Positions 31,086-38,237 of a DNA stretch of 64,000 bases are shown here, piece by piece (within the stretch, counting starts at the first letter, position 1; each line of letters begins with the position of its first letter). Both the position numbers and the translations under genes were made by a program. The DNA comes from Verrucomicrobiota bacterium (GTDB lineage: Bacteria; Verrucomicrobiota; Kiritimatiellia; SS1-B-03-39; UBA6053), in the NCBI GenBank assembly GCA_020831625.1, contig JAFIGD010000002.1, forward strand, positions 124,001-188,000, given 5' to 3'. The notes below the pieces were generated by a model that made no database searches, was not told where the DNA came from, and worked only from the letters and a program-made list of their open reading frames with translations.

Positions 31086-31379
31086 TCATACAGTCCCTAC
31101 GCCGGATAATAAATATGGTATTCCCAGAGTTAGCATACCGGAGAAAAATACAGCCAACCCGAAGCTGGAGCAGAAATCCAAGTTATAACCTTTGAAGATT
31201 CGGTAAAATATAGGGAATGAAATTAGCCAGACAGGTCCCCCAATAACTATACCAAAAACAGGCGTTAAGTTAATAAACGTATTCAGATCCTCTGTAGCAA
31301 TTAAGACAATATAGGTTGATAGTGCGACCATTATCATTCCGCACAAGAGGTATCCAGCTGTCCAAATTATTGGTTTCAT
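31086..31379 (-). CDS. Small membrane protein, unknown
   Basis: This 97-residue, very hydrophobic protein has about three membrane segments (TAGYLLCGMIMVALSTYIVLI, FGIVIGGPVWLISFPIFYRIF, FGLAVFFSGMLTLGIPYLL). The DNA is distinctly more AT-rich than the surrounding operons. There is no recognised family and only a weak ribosome-binding site. It sits with the toxin-antitoxin remnant in an AT-rich patch (31.05-31.9 kb) that looks acquired. Confidence 0.45.
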   Translation of the reverse strand: MKPIIWTAGYLLCGMIMVALSTYIVLIATEDLNTFINLTPVFGIVIGGPVWLISFPIFYRIFKGYNLDFCSSFGLAVFFSGMLTLGIPYLLSGVGTV

Positions 31380-31437
31380 AACAGCTAGGCTGTGGGACGC
31401 GAAGCGTTCTCACCAGCCATTGATTCGCATTCATTCA

Positions 31438-31713
31438 CTAGGCAACTTCCAGCCGAAGGTTTTTCCCCACGGCCTCAGCAAAGCATTCGAGTGTGGAAAG
31501 GCGGATGTCTTCCGCGTGGTTTTCAATGCGAGAAATGGCCGATTTTTTGGTGTGCAATTTTTCGGCGACTTGTTCCTGGGTAAGGCCCGCATCCAAACGG
31601 GCCTGTTTCAGCATGGCTCCAATTTTGAACTGCTCGTACCCCCGATCAAATCCTTTGGCAAAGCCGGGGCTTTTCTGTTTGCGCTTTTCAATGTAGGTAT
31701 CCAGATCGTCCAT
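31438..31713 (-). CDS. XRE-family antitoxin (HigA-like)
   Basis: The 91-residue protein has a helix-turn-helix at residues 34-70 ([54 protein letters not shown], read in parts), the XRE fold, and ends NLRLEVA. Antitoxins of HigB/RelE-type toxins have this size and ending. The toxin gene lies 3 bp upstream on the same strand but is truncated, so this antitoxin may be solitary in effect. Confidence 0.85.
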   Translation of the reverse strand: MDDLDTYIEKRKQKSPGFAKGFDRGYEQFKIGAMLKQARLDAGLTQEQVAEKLHTKKSAISRIENHAEDIRLSTLECFAEAVGKNLRLEVA

Positions 31714-31716
31714 AAG

Positions 31717-31905
31717 TCAGCTCCTGTTTAAGTGGTCTTTTTTTCGTTGTTCGGCCAGTTTGATTTCTTTGGATGGGGTTTTCTGCGTTTTCTTCTGAAA
31801 TGAGTTTGTCAGAATCACCCATTCGCCATCGTTGAGAAAGCCCAGCAGACGAAACGTATCCCGGCCCGCATTCACTCTGACCTCCCAAATATCATCAGTA
31901 TTCAC
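31717..31905 (-). pseudogene. 5'-truncated HigB/RelE-like toxin remnant (phage Gp49-like)
   Basis: The readable 62 residues (start GTG at 31905) match the C-terminal half of HigB-type toxins: [21 protein letters not shown], then [30 protein letters not shown]. Family members are about 110-120 residues, so the first 45-50 are missing. Homology continues four codons upstream of the GTG (LKKL), then meets the 3' end of the SBF transporter gene, and the two overlap by 11 bp. The toxin is probably inactive. Confidence 0.75.
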
Positions 31906-32881
31906 GAGTTTTTTCAGATAAGTGCGGGATCAACCAGCCGCCGAGAATGAGCTGGGCGGGATGGTACATGAGCAGGGGGAGCAGAATGAGGCTGAGTTCC
32001 ATGTCGGGCGGGAAAATGAGCGCCGAGAGCGGCAGGCCCATGGCCAGGGTTTTCTGACTGCCGCTGAAGAGGGCGGCGATGCGGACGGGCGCGGGAAAGC
32101 CCGCCCAGCCGCTGACGGTCCAAAGACCGGCGCTCATGGTGAGCAGGAGCAGGAGCACGCCGGCCAAGGTCAGCAGCAGCGAGGCGGGCGGAACCTGATT
32201 CCAGGTGTCGCGCAGAAAGCTTTGGCAGAAGGCGACCCAGATGATGTAGAGGATGATGCCGCTGTTCAGGCGTTTGAAGAAGATTTTGTGCAGGTGGTAA
32301 AACGTGCTGAGCTGTCCCCGGGCCGCCTGTCCAAGGGCGAGCGGCAGCAGAATGGTGGTGGCGACATTCAGCAGCGTCTCCGCCAGGGTGACTGCCCCCT
32401 CCGATTCGCCCGCGCCCAGAAATGCGACGCTGAGAGCAGGAGTGATGAACACGCCCAGCACGGCGGAGAGGGTGCAGTTGAAGAGGGCGCCACTGACCGC
32501 GCCGCGGGCCATTCCCGTGAGTGCCACGGCGGAGGTGATGGTGGTGGGGACAAAGCTTAAATAGAGAAATCCCCGGCGGAGATCGGGCTGTTCGAGCAGG
32601 CCCCCGCCGAAGTGGAGGAGTAAAAACGTGAGGAGCGGAAACACCAGATACACCGCGCTCTGCACCAGCAGGTGCAGCCGCCAGTTCACGAGCCCCCGGC
32701 GCAGTTCCTCGCCGGGAAGCTGCACGCCCTGATTGAAGAAAATCAGAAAAATTCCGATGCCGCGCAGGGTGCGGACGGGCAGAACGCTGTCGGGGCCGCC
32801 GAGTTCGGGGATCAACCCCGCCAAAAGCACGATGCACAAAAGACTGAGCACAAATGAATTTGCGGAGAGGAAGCGTTTCAT
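31895..32881 (-). CDS. SBF-like (bile acid:sodium symporter family) transporter
   Basis: The 328-residue protein has about nine to ten membrane helices and the family landmarks [52 protein letters not shown] and [21 protein letters not shown] of the SBF-like (YfeH-type) group. Substrates in this group are organic anions. It is the last gene of the amidohydrolase/creatininase operon (start overlaps the creatininase stop by 4 bp), so it may import the pathway substrate. The last eight residues (SEKTREY and stop) are encoded by DNA derived from the fused toxin remnant, so the native C-terminus has been lost. Confidence 0.85.
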   Translation of the reverse strand: MKRFLSANSFVLSLLCIVLLAGLIPELGGPDSVLPVRTLRGIGIFLIFFNQGVQLPGEELRRGLVNWRLHLLVQSAVYLVFPLLTFLLLHFGGGLLEQPDLRRGFLYLSFVPTTITSAVALTGMARGAVSGALFNCTLSAVLGVFITPALSVAFLGAGESEGAVTLAETLLNVATTILLPLALGQAARGQLSTFYHLHKIFFKRLNSGIILYIIWVAFCQSFLRDTWNQVPPASLLLTLAGVLLLLLTMSAGLWTVSGWAGFPAPVRIAALFSGSQKTLAMGLPLSALIFPPDMELSLILLPLLMYHPAQLILGGWLIPHLSEKTREY

Positions 32882-33636
32882 GGGAGGGTTCGGATTTGGT
32901 GAAGAAGGTGCTGTACCGCGCCGTCGATCCAGCGTCGACCCTTTTCGGCGGTGGCGCGGGTGGCGTCGCCCATGGTGCCGCTGGGGCTGAGATCGCGGCT
33001 GTGCCAGGCCCGGGTGACGGGGGCGGATTCGGCCTGAACGGCGGTGTCGGGATTTTCGGGGCCGATCCACTGGCAGTCCGCCAGCTCCATGGCGCAGTCT
33101 TTGGGGACAGTGGCGAGGAGAATCGAGGTTTCGTATTCTCCGGCGTGGAGTCCCTGCCGCTGTTCGCGCGGGGGGAGGCCGGTGTCGGGGCACTGGGTGT
33201 CGAGCCAGTGGAGTTGAACGGTTCCTCGCAGGTTCTCTTCCCGCATGAGTGTCCGCAGACAGGGGGTGTTGCCGCCGTGGGTGTTGAGGATGGCCACGCG
33301 TTGAAACCCCCAGGCGCGCAGTTGAAGGAGTGTTGCCTGAAACAGGGCGGCGAGGCTGTCCCGGCCGAGGCTGAGTACTCCGGGAAAGCCGAGGTGCTCA
33401 TTGCTTTTGCCGATGTACAGGGGCGGGGCGATGAGCACCGGTTCGGCGGGTTCCAGTCCCCGGCAAATTCCCCCGAGAAGGATGTCGGCAATCAGCGCGT
33501 CGGTTCCGACCGGCAGGTGCGGCCCGTGCTGTTCGACGGCGGCGACGGGCAGCAGAATCAGAGGGTTTGTTTCCACCAAAGCCGCGCGTTGCGCGGGGGG
33601 CAGGCGCATCAGATTTCGTTCCACGGCGGCGGTCAT
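32878..33636 (-). CDS. Creatininase-family amidohydrolase, metal ligands intact
   Basis: The 252-residue enzyme has EQHGPHLPVGTD (Glu35, His37, Asp46), LNTHGGN (His120) and HAGEYET (Glu169), the dinuclear metal site of the creatininase superfamily. Besides creatininase, this family includes the archaeal ArfB deformylase, which acts on the GTP-derived formamidopyrimidine. The GCHII-like gene in the same cluster makes an ArfB-type formyl-amide hydrolysis an attractive but unproven role. ATG at 33636 overlaps the upstream stop by 4 bp. A start at 33765 would run into the paralogue gene. Confidence 0.9.
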   Translation of the reverse strand: MTAAVERNLMRLPPAQRAALVETNPLILLPVAAVEQHGPHLPVGTDALIADILLGGICRGLEPAEPVLIAPPLYIGKSNEHLGFPGVLSLGRDSLAALFQATLLQLRAWGFQRVAILNTHGGNTPCLRTLMREENLRGTVQLHWLDTQCPDTGLPPREQRQGLHAGEYETSILLATVPKDCAMELADCQWIGPENPDTAVQAESAPVTRAWHSRDLSPSGTMGDATRATAEKGRRWIDGAVQHLLHQIRTLP

Positions 33637-34163
33637 GTGGCGCCCCCTTTGGGTGTGTCCTGATAGACTTCCTGCAGAAGCCGGGCGAGGGTGTCCGCCT
33701 GCGGGTCCATCGCGAGGCGATAGAGGGTGAGTCCGGTGGCGATGCGGGCATCCCGCAGGCCGCAATCCAGTCCGTCGGCCAGGAGCGGGTTCGGGTGCAG
33801 GATCAGCAGCCGGGTGAACCCGGTTTGGGCAACCGAGGCGATCAGTTCCTCAAGGATGCGCCAGGCTTCGGACGCGGGAAGGGTGAAGAGTTGTCCGGGC
33901 TCCTGAGCGGGAAGGTGGCGCAGAGGGGGGAGGACGGGGAAAAGCATGTCGCCGGGCAGACGGGCGAGGGCGTCGCGGAGGACGGGCGCGGCCTGTTGCT
34001 CCTCGGCATCCGGCGGCGTGTCGGGACCGCGATCGATGAGCATGTAGACCGGCAGGACGGGGAGGGCGTTTTTGCGGGCGAGGGCCGCGAGATCCTGTTG
34101 ACGGTATCGGTGCCAGACGGAGGGTGGCTGTGCGGGGAAGAGCGGGTGGAGGGTGTCAGTCAT
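33633..34163 (-). CDS. Degenerate creatininase-family paralogue without metal ligands
   Basis: The 176-residue protein aligns with its downstream neighbour: VLPVYMLIDRGPDTPPDAEE against ILLPVAAVEQHGPHLPVGTD, and LLILHPNPLLADG against VAILNTHGGN. Between these blocks both have a PPL...LP/LG segment and an amphipathic helix. The Glu, His and Asp metal ligands and the NTHGGN histidine are all replaced, so catalysis is not expected. Overlap of 4 bp with the active paralogue and 8 bp with the amidohydrolase suggests co-translation. A structural or regulatory partner subunit is the simplest reading. Confidence 0.6.
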   Translation of the reverse strand: MTDTLHPLFPAQPPSVWHRYRQQDLAALARKNALPVLPVYMLIDRGPDTPPDAEEQQAAPVLRDALARLPGDMLFPVLPPLRHLPAQEPGQLFTLPASEAWRILEELIASVAQTGFTRLLILHPNPLLADGLDCGLRDARIATGLTLYRLAMDPQADTLARLLQEVYQDTPKGGAT

Positions 34164-35412
34164 GGCGGGGCTCCCGCTGATGCAGCACCCTGCCGTTGCG
34201 GACGGTGGCCAGAATGTGTTCGGGCGCGGTGCGGGTGACGAGGGTGGCGGTGAGGTCCCGGCTGTTTTGGAAGCAGGGGGCGAGCAGATCGACGATGATG
34301 AAGTTCGCGGGCAGGCCGGGCGAGAGACTTCCGGGGATTTCGGTTCCCCACGGGCTGTGCCTGAAATTGGCGGTGGCGGTTTTCAGGATTTCGCGCGGGT
34401 GGGGGTTGCGGCCGTCGCCCCGTTGGCTCCGGGCCAGGCGCCAGGTGAAGTCCAGCTCTCGGAAAAGGTCGGGGCCGTTGAGGATGCCGTTGTCGGTGCC
34501 CAGCAGGAGCGGAACGCCGGCCTGGAGGAGCGCGGCCACGGGCGGGAGCGGCAGACCGAGGGCGGCATTGGCACGGGGATTGATCACCGCCGGCTTTCCC
34601 GAGGCGGCGAGCAGCTCGATTTCTTCAGGGCTTGCCGCAGTCAGATGCACAATAAGATCCGGATCATACAGATTTAACGCCTGCTCCAGATCGCCTTTTT
34701 CGGTTCGCTTCAGGCTCAGGGTACGGTAGCCGGCGTTTTCAAGGCAATGCACGGCGCGGACACGGTGATGCGCGGCGGTGATGTCCCGGATTTCGCGCCA
34801 GGCGGCATCGGTGAGGTCGTTCATGGTGCTCTCGGAAAAGCCGTCGGAGATCCGCATCAGTTCCAACAACTCCTCACGGGCTGCGCGGGGAAGCGGAGCC
34901 TGATTGGCGGTCAGTTCCTTCGGCGTAAAGGGGGTGTCCCGCAACTGGCTGAGGATAAAGGAGCGGACACCGCTGACGCGGGAGGCTTCGCGGAGACGGC
35001 GGGCGCCTTCAACGCCCTGTTCACGGAAATCCGCGTGGGCGATGGTGCCGGTGGCGGCCATTTCCTGAAGAAAGCGGGTCATGTGGGCGATGTGGTCTTC
35101 CGCGGTAATGGATTCCAGCGCCCGGTACTTGTAACCATGCGGACGGAAAAAAGCCTCCTCGAGGGTGAGGGCCACGGCGGCTTCGGGCAGGAAGCCATCG
35201 CCGACATGGGTGTGGGCGTTGACAAGGCCGGGAAGGATGCCATAGGCGGGCGGCGGACCGCCGTCATCGGCGCGGGTCAGGATTTCGGTGATCCGCCCCT
35301 CCCTCCAGGCAAAACCCTCGCAAGGGGTTGGATCGAGGGATTCGCCGACCCAGACCAGACAATTTGTCAGGCTTCCGGCGGGTTCTGAGAGGGTGATAAA
35401 CGGTTGTTTCAT
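34156..35412 (-). CDS. Amidohydrolase-superfamily deaminase/hydrolase
   Basis: The 418-residue enzyme has PGLVNAHTHVGD (His67, His69), later histidines in RAVHCLE and LIVHLTAA, and the catalytic Asp in LLLGTDNGIL. This is the layout of the cytosine/guanine deaminase and chlorohydrolase (TrzA/AtzA) branch. Such enzymes remove an amino group or another leaving group from nitrogen heterocycles. It is the first gene of the four-gene operon leading to the SBF transporter. An ideal TATACT -10 lies close to its start with no good -35, which suggests activator control. Confidence 0.85.
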   Translation of the reverse strand: MKQPFITLSEPAGSLTNCLVWVGESLDPTPCEGFAWREGRITEILTRADDGGPPPAYGILPGLVNAHTHVGDGFLPEAAVALTLEEAFFRPHGYKYRALESITAEDHIAHMTRFLQEMAATGTIAHADFREQGVEGARRLREASRVSGVRSFILSQLRDTPFTPKELTANQAPLPRAAREELLELMRISDGFSESTMNDLTDAAWREIRDITAAHHRVRAVHCLENAGYRTLSLKRTEKGDLEQALNLYDPDLIVHLTAASPEEIELLAASGKPAVINPRANAALGLPLPPVAALLQAGVPLLLGTDNGILNGPDLFRELDFTWRLARSQRGDGRNPHPREILKTATANFRHSPWGTEIPGSLSPGLPANFIIVDLLAPCFQNSRDLTATLVTRTAPEHILATVRNGRVLHQREPRHD

Positions 35413-35440
35413 ACAATTTTGAAGGAGTATACACCTGATG

Positions 35441-35485
35441 CGACAAAAAACGCATTAATTTTATCACGAAAAGTGATTTTTGTCG
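35441..35485. promoter_or_regulatory. Nested inverted repeats in the divergent amidohydrolase / phosphoribosyltransferase promoter
   Basis: CGACAAAAA (35441-35449) pairs with TTTTTGTCG (35477-35485). Inside lies ATCAC-GAAAA-GTGAT (35463-35477). The elements sit between the two divergent starts and share the TTTTGT/ACAAAA half-site theme with 28748-28770. Confidence 0.55.
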
Positions 35486-35510
35486 TATCGTGTCGGAGAA
35501 AGGATTCATT

Positions 35511-36080
35511 ATGAAGAAATTGCCTGAGTTAAAATTTGTGACCTGGACGGAACTGCATCACATGGGATTTGAGCTTGCGAACCGGCTCCGGGGATTGCAG
35601 CCCGCGTCCTGCACGATCTTATCGGTCGCGCGGGGCGGACATGTTCTGGCCCGCCTGCTGTCGGATTTTCTGGAGTTGCCGATTTACAGTTTCAGTATTC
35701 AGTCCTATCAGGATTTGCAGCAGCATGAGCTTCGGATCACACAGGAACTCAGCGGCGATTTCAAGGGACGGAACGTGTTGCTGGTGGATGAGATTATTGA
35801 CTCCGGACGAACGCTGGTGCGGGCGCTGGATTACTTGAACACCTTTGAGGTGGCGCGGGTGACGAGTGTGTCGCTGCACGTCAAACCGGAGGCGATTCTC
35901 AAGTCGGACTTTTATGTGGAGGAAACGGACAAATGGGTGGTGTATCCGTATGAGGTGCGTGAGACGATTGAGGCTTTGGCTCCGATCTGGTCCGCGGCGG
36001 GGGCTTCAAAGAAAGATTTAGAGGACACCCTGGTCGAGGGTGGTGTGCCTCCGGAATGGGTGGGGGCGTTTTTGGGTTGA
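35511..36080 (+). CDS. Purine-type phosphoribosyltransferase
   Basis: The 189-residue protein is a type I phosphoribosyltransferase with the PRPP-binding motif VLLVDEIIDSGRT (about 89-101), the upstream RGGHVLARLL loop, and the KWVVYPYE segment seen in xanthine/guanine/hypoxanthine-type enzymes (COG2236). It makes a nucleoside monophosphate from a base and PRPP. The ATG at 35511 follows GGAGAAAGG. It is divergent from the amidohydrolase operon across a palindrome-rich promoter, which places it in the same putative regulon, where it could activate a heterocyclic base before ring opening. Confidence 0.85.
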   Translation: MKKLPELKFVTWTELHHMGFELANRLRGLQPASCTILSVARGGHVLARLLSDFLELPIYSFSIQSYQDLQQHELRITQELSGDFKGRNVLLVDEIIDSGRTLVRALDYLNTFEVARVTSVSLHVKPEAILKSDFYVEETDKWVVYPYEVRETIEALAPIWSAAGASKKDLEDTLVEGGVPPEWVGAFLG

Positions 36081-36149
36081 AGTCCCGGAAAAGAGGCGAA
36101 AGAAATGCGTGTTGGTTGTGCTTGACCTGCGGAATTTGCGGAGGATGAT

Positions 36150-37853
36150 ATGCGGATGAATAAAACAACCCCACCCATGCTTTCGATTCGTTTGCCGCCT
36201 GACCACAACGTTTCCTGTGCGCCTCACACGCCGGTTCGGGAGGTGTTGGCGGAGGCGGTTGAGCCGGTGTCGGGGCTGCCCTGGCTGGGGGCGCTGGTGA
36301 ACAATGATGTCTGCTCGCTGGATTATCCGCTGTGTGCGGATGGCGAAGTGCGCCCGGTCAGTTTTTTGAACCGGCACGGTTCCCGTATTTACCGCCGGAC
36401 CCTTTCATTTCTGCTGGCAAAAACGATCCGGAGCTGTTTTTCGGAGGCCAAATTTTCGGTGGAGCACAGTCTGGGAAACGGATATTACTGTTCGTTTCAG
36501 ATGAACGGCAATCCGGGGATCCGTTCCCACGAGTTGGAGAAGATTCGGACGTCCATGGAGGATTTGATTGCCCGGAATGTGCCGATCACCCGCCGTCAGG
36601 TGGCGTATGGCGACGCGGAGCGCTGGCTGATTGAGCAGGGCTTGTTGGACAAGCTGAATTTGCTTCAGTACCGGAATCCACCGATGATCACGCTTTTTGA
36701 ATGCGAAAAATTCGCCGAGGCGGCGTTGGGTGTTCTCGCTCCCTCGACCGGGGCCGTGCCGATGTTCCGTCTTCTGCCCTATGAGCCGGGCTTTGTGTTG
36801 CAGTTTCCTGACTGGGACGAAGAGAAGAAGTGCCTGGTTTTGAAAACGTTCGAACGATTGCCGCATTTGTTTGAAATTTTTCAGGAACATAAAACCTGGG
36901 GCCGGGTGATCGGCGTGAACACGGTCGGGGATTTGAACACGTTGACCGCACAACGGCAGGAAAAAGGTTTAATTCGGATTTCCGAGACGCTTCACGAAAA
37001 AAAGCTGGGGCATCTTGCGGATGAAATCGCCCTGCACCGCGACCGGCTCAAATGGATTCTGATCGCCGGCCCGAGTTCGGCGGGAAAAACCACCACCTCT
37101 AAACGGCTGATGGTTCATTTGCGGGTCAACGGACTGCGCCCGGTCCGGCTGGAGCTGGACAATTATTTCTGCGGACTGGACCGCACGCCGAAACATCCGG
37201 ACGGCTCGTATGACTTTGAGCATATCGAGGCGATTGATTTGGCCCTGCTGAATGATCATCTTTCCCGGCTGGACCGTCTGGAGACCATCGAACTGCCCAC
37301 GTTTAATTTCCGGGAGGGGCGCCCGGAATTTCTGGGAAACACTCTGACACTGGAGGAGGATCAGGTGGTGGTGATTGAAGGAATCCACGCCTTAAATCCC
37401 CGTTTGACCGATCATATCCCCGCCGCGCACAAGTACCGGGTGTTTGTGAGTCCGCTGACCCAGCTCAAACTGGACAACAACAACCGGCTGTCCACCACCG
37501 ATCTCCGGCTGATCCGGCGTATTGTCCGCGACGCCACCTCCCGCGGGCATGACGCGCTGGGCACCCTGAGGATGTGGCCGAGTGTGCGTCTGGGCGAGAA
37601 ACGGTGGATTTTTCCGTTTCAACAGGAGGCGGATGTGACCTTCAACAGCAGTCTGGATTACGAGTTGGCGGTGCTGAAGCCGTTTGTTGAGCCGCTGCTG
37701 CACGCGGTGAAACCCACGGAGGAGGTGTACGGTGAAGCCCGCCGCCTGCAGGATTTTCTGGCGATGGTGGTGGGCGCCTCCCCTCAGGATGTGCCGCCGC
37801 ACTCGCTGTTGCGCGAGTTTATCGGAGGCAGTGTGTATGAGGCGGACGCATGA
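36150..37853 (+). CDS. Nucleoside kinase with TGS/SAD-like N-terminus (uridine kinase-type)
   Basis: The 567-residue protein has three parts. An N-terminal ubiquitin-like/TGS-type region (to about 80) is followed by a ThrRS editing-like region (RRTLSFLLAKTIRSCFSEAKFSVEHSLGNGYYC). The C-terminal uridine kinase/phosphoribulokinase domain has Walker A GPSSAGKT (307-314), the LDNYFCGLDRTPKHPDGSYDFEHIEAID region and VIEGIHALNP. Proteins of this architecture are annotated as nucleoside kinases in several anaerobe-rich phyla. GGAGGA precedes the ATG. The gene overlaps the Hsp15-like gene by 4 bp and follows the phosphoribosyltransferase by 69 bp, so nucleotide salvage is a consistent theme. Confidence 0.85.
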   Translation: MRMNKTTPPMLSIRLPPDHNVSCAPHTPVREVLAEAVEPVSGLPWLGALVNNDVCSLDYPLCADGEVRPVSFLNRHGSRIYRRTLSFLLAKTIRSCFSEAKFSVEHSLGNGYYCSFQMNGNPGIRSHELEKIRTSMEDLIARNVPITRRQVAYGDAERWLIEQGLLDKLNLLQYRNPPMITLFECEKFAEAALGVLAPSTGAVPMFRLLPYEPGFVLQFPDWDEEKKCLVLKTFERLPHLFEIFQEHKTWGRVIGVNTVGDLNTLTAQRQEKGLIRISETLHEKKLGHLADEIALHRDRLKWILIAGPSSAGKTTTSKRLMVHLRVNGLRPVRLELDNYFCGLDRTPKHPDGSYDFEHIEAIDLALLNDHLSRLDRLETIELPTFNFREGRPEFLGNTLTLEEDQVVVIEGIHALNPRLTDHIPAAHKYRVFVSPLTQLKLDNNNRLSTTDLRLIRRIVRDATSRGHDALGTLRMWPSVRLGEKRWIFPFQQEADVTFNSSLDYELAVLKPFVEPLLHAVKPTEEVYGEARRLQDFLAMVVGASPQDVPPHSLLREFIGGSVYEADA

Positions 37854-38233
37854 GTGTGCGGCTGGACAAGTGGCTGTGGGCGGCGCGTTTTTTTAAGACC
37901 CGAACCCTGGCGCAGGCGGCCATCGAGGGTGGGAAGGTGCACCTGAACGGATCGCGGACCAAACCGGGGCATTCGATTCAGGAGGGGGTGATGCTGGAGA
38001 TCCGCGCGGGCATGGAGGTGTATGAGGTCGAGGTGTTGGCGCTGGCCGATAAACGCGGGCCGGCCTCGGTTGCGCGGGGGCTCTATCGGGAAACGGAAGA
38101 GAGCAAAGTCCGCCGGGAGCGGGATTCGCTGGCGCGGAAAGCGGCGGCGATGGCGACCCCGACCCGGGAGGGGAAACCCGACCGCTATCAGCGGCGTCGA
38201 ATCCAGAAACTGCTGAACACGAAGAGTTGGTAA
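37850..38233 (+). CDS. hslR: S4-domain RNA-binding protein, Hsp15 (HslR) family
   Basis: The 127-residue protein has the S4 domain at the N-terminus (VRLDKWLWAARFFKTRTLAQAAIEGGKVHLNG) and a basic C-terminal tail rich in Arg and Lys. Hsp15 binds free 50S subunits that carry a stalled peptidyl-tRNA and helps recycle them. Length is near that of E. coli Hsp15. It starts inside the nucleoside kinase stop (ATGA). Confidence 0.9.
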   Translation: MSVRLDKWLWAARFFKTRTLAQAAIEGGKVHLNGSRTKPGHSIQEGVMLEIRAGMEVYEVEVLALADKRGPASVARGLYRETEESKVRRERDSLARKAAAMATPTREGKPDRYQRRRIQKLLNTKSW

Positions 38234-38237
38234 AGGC

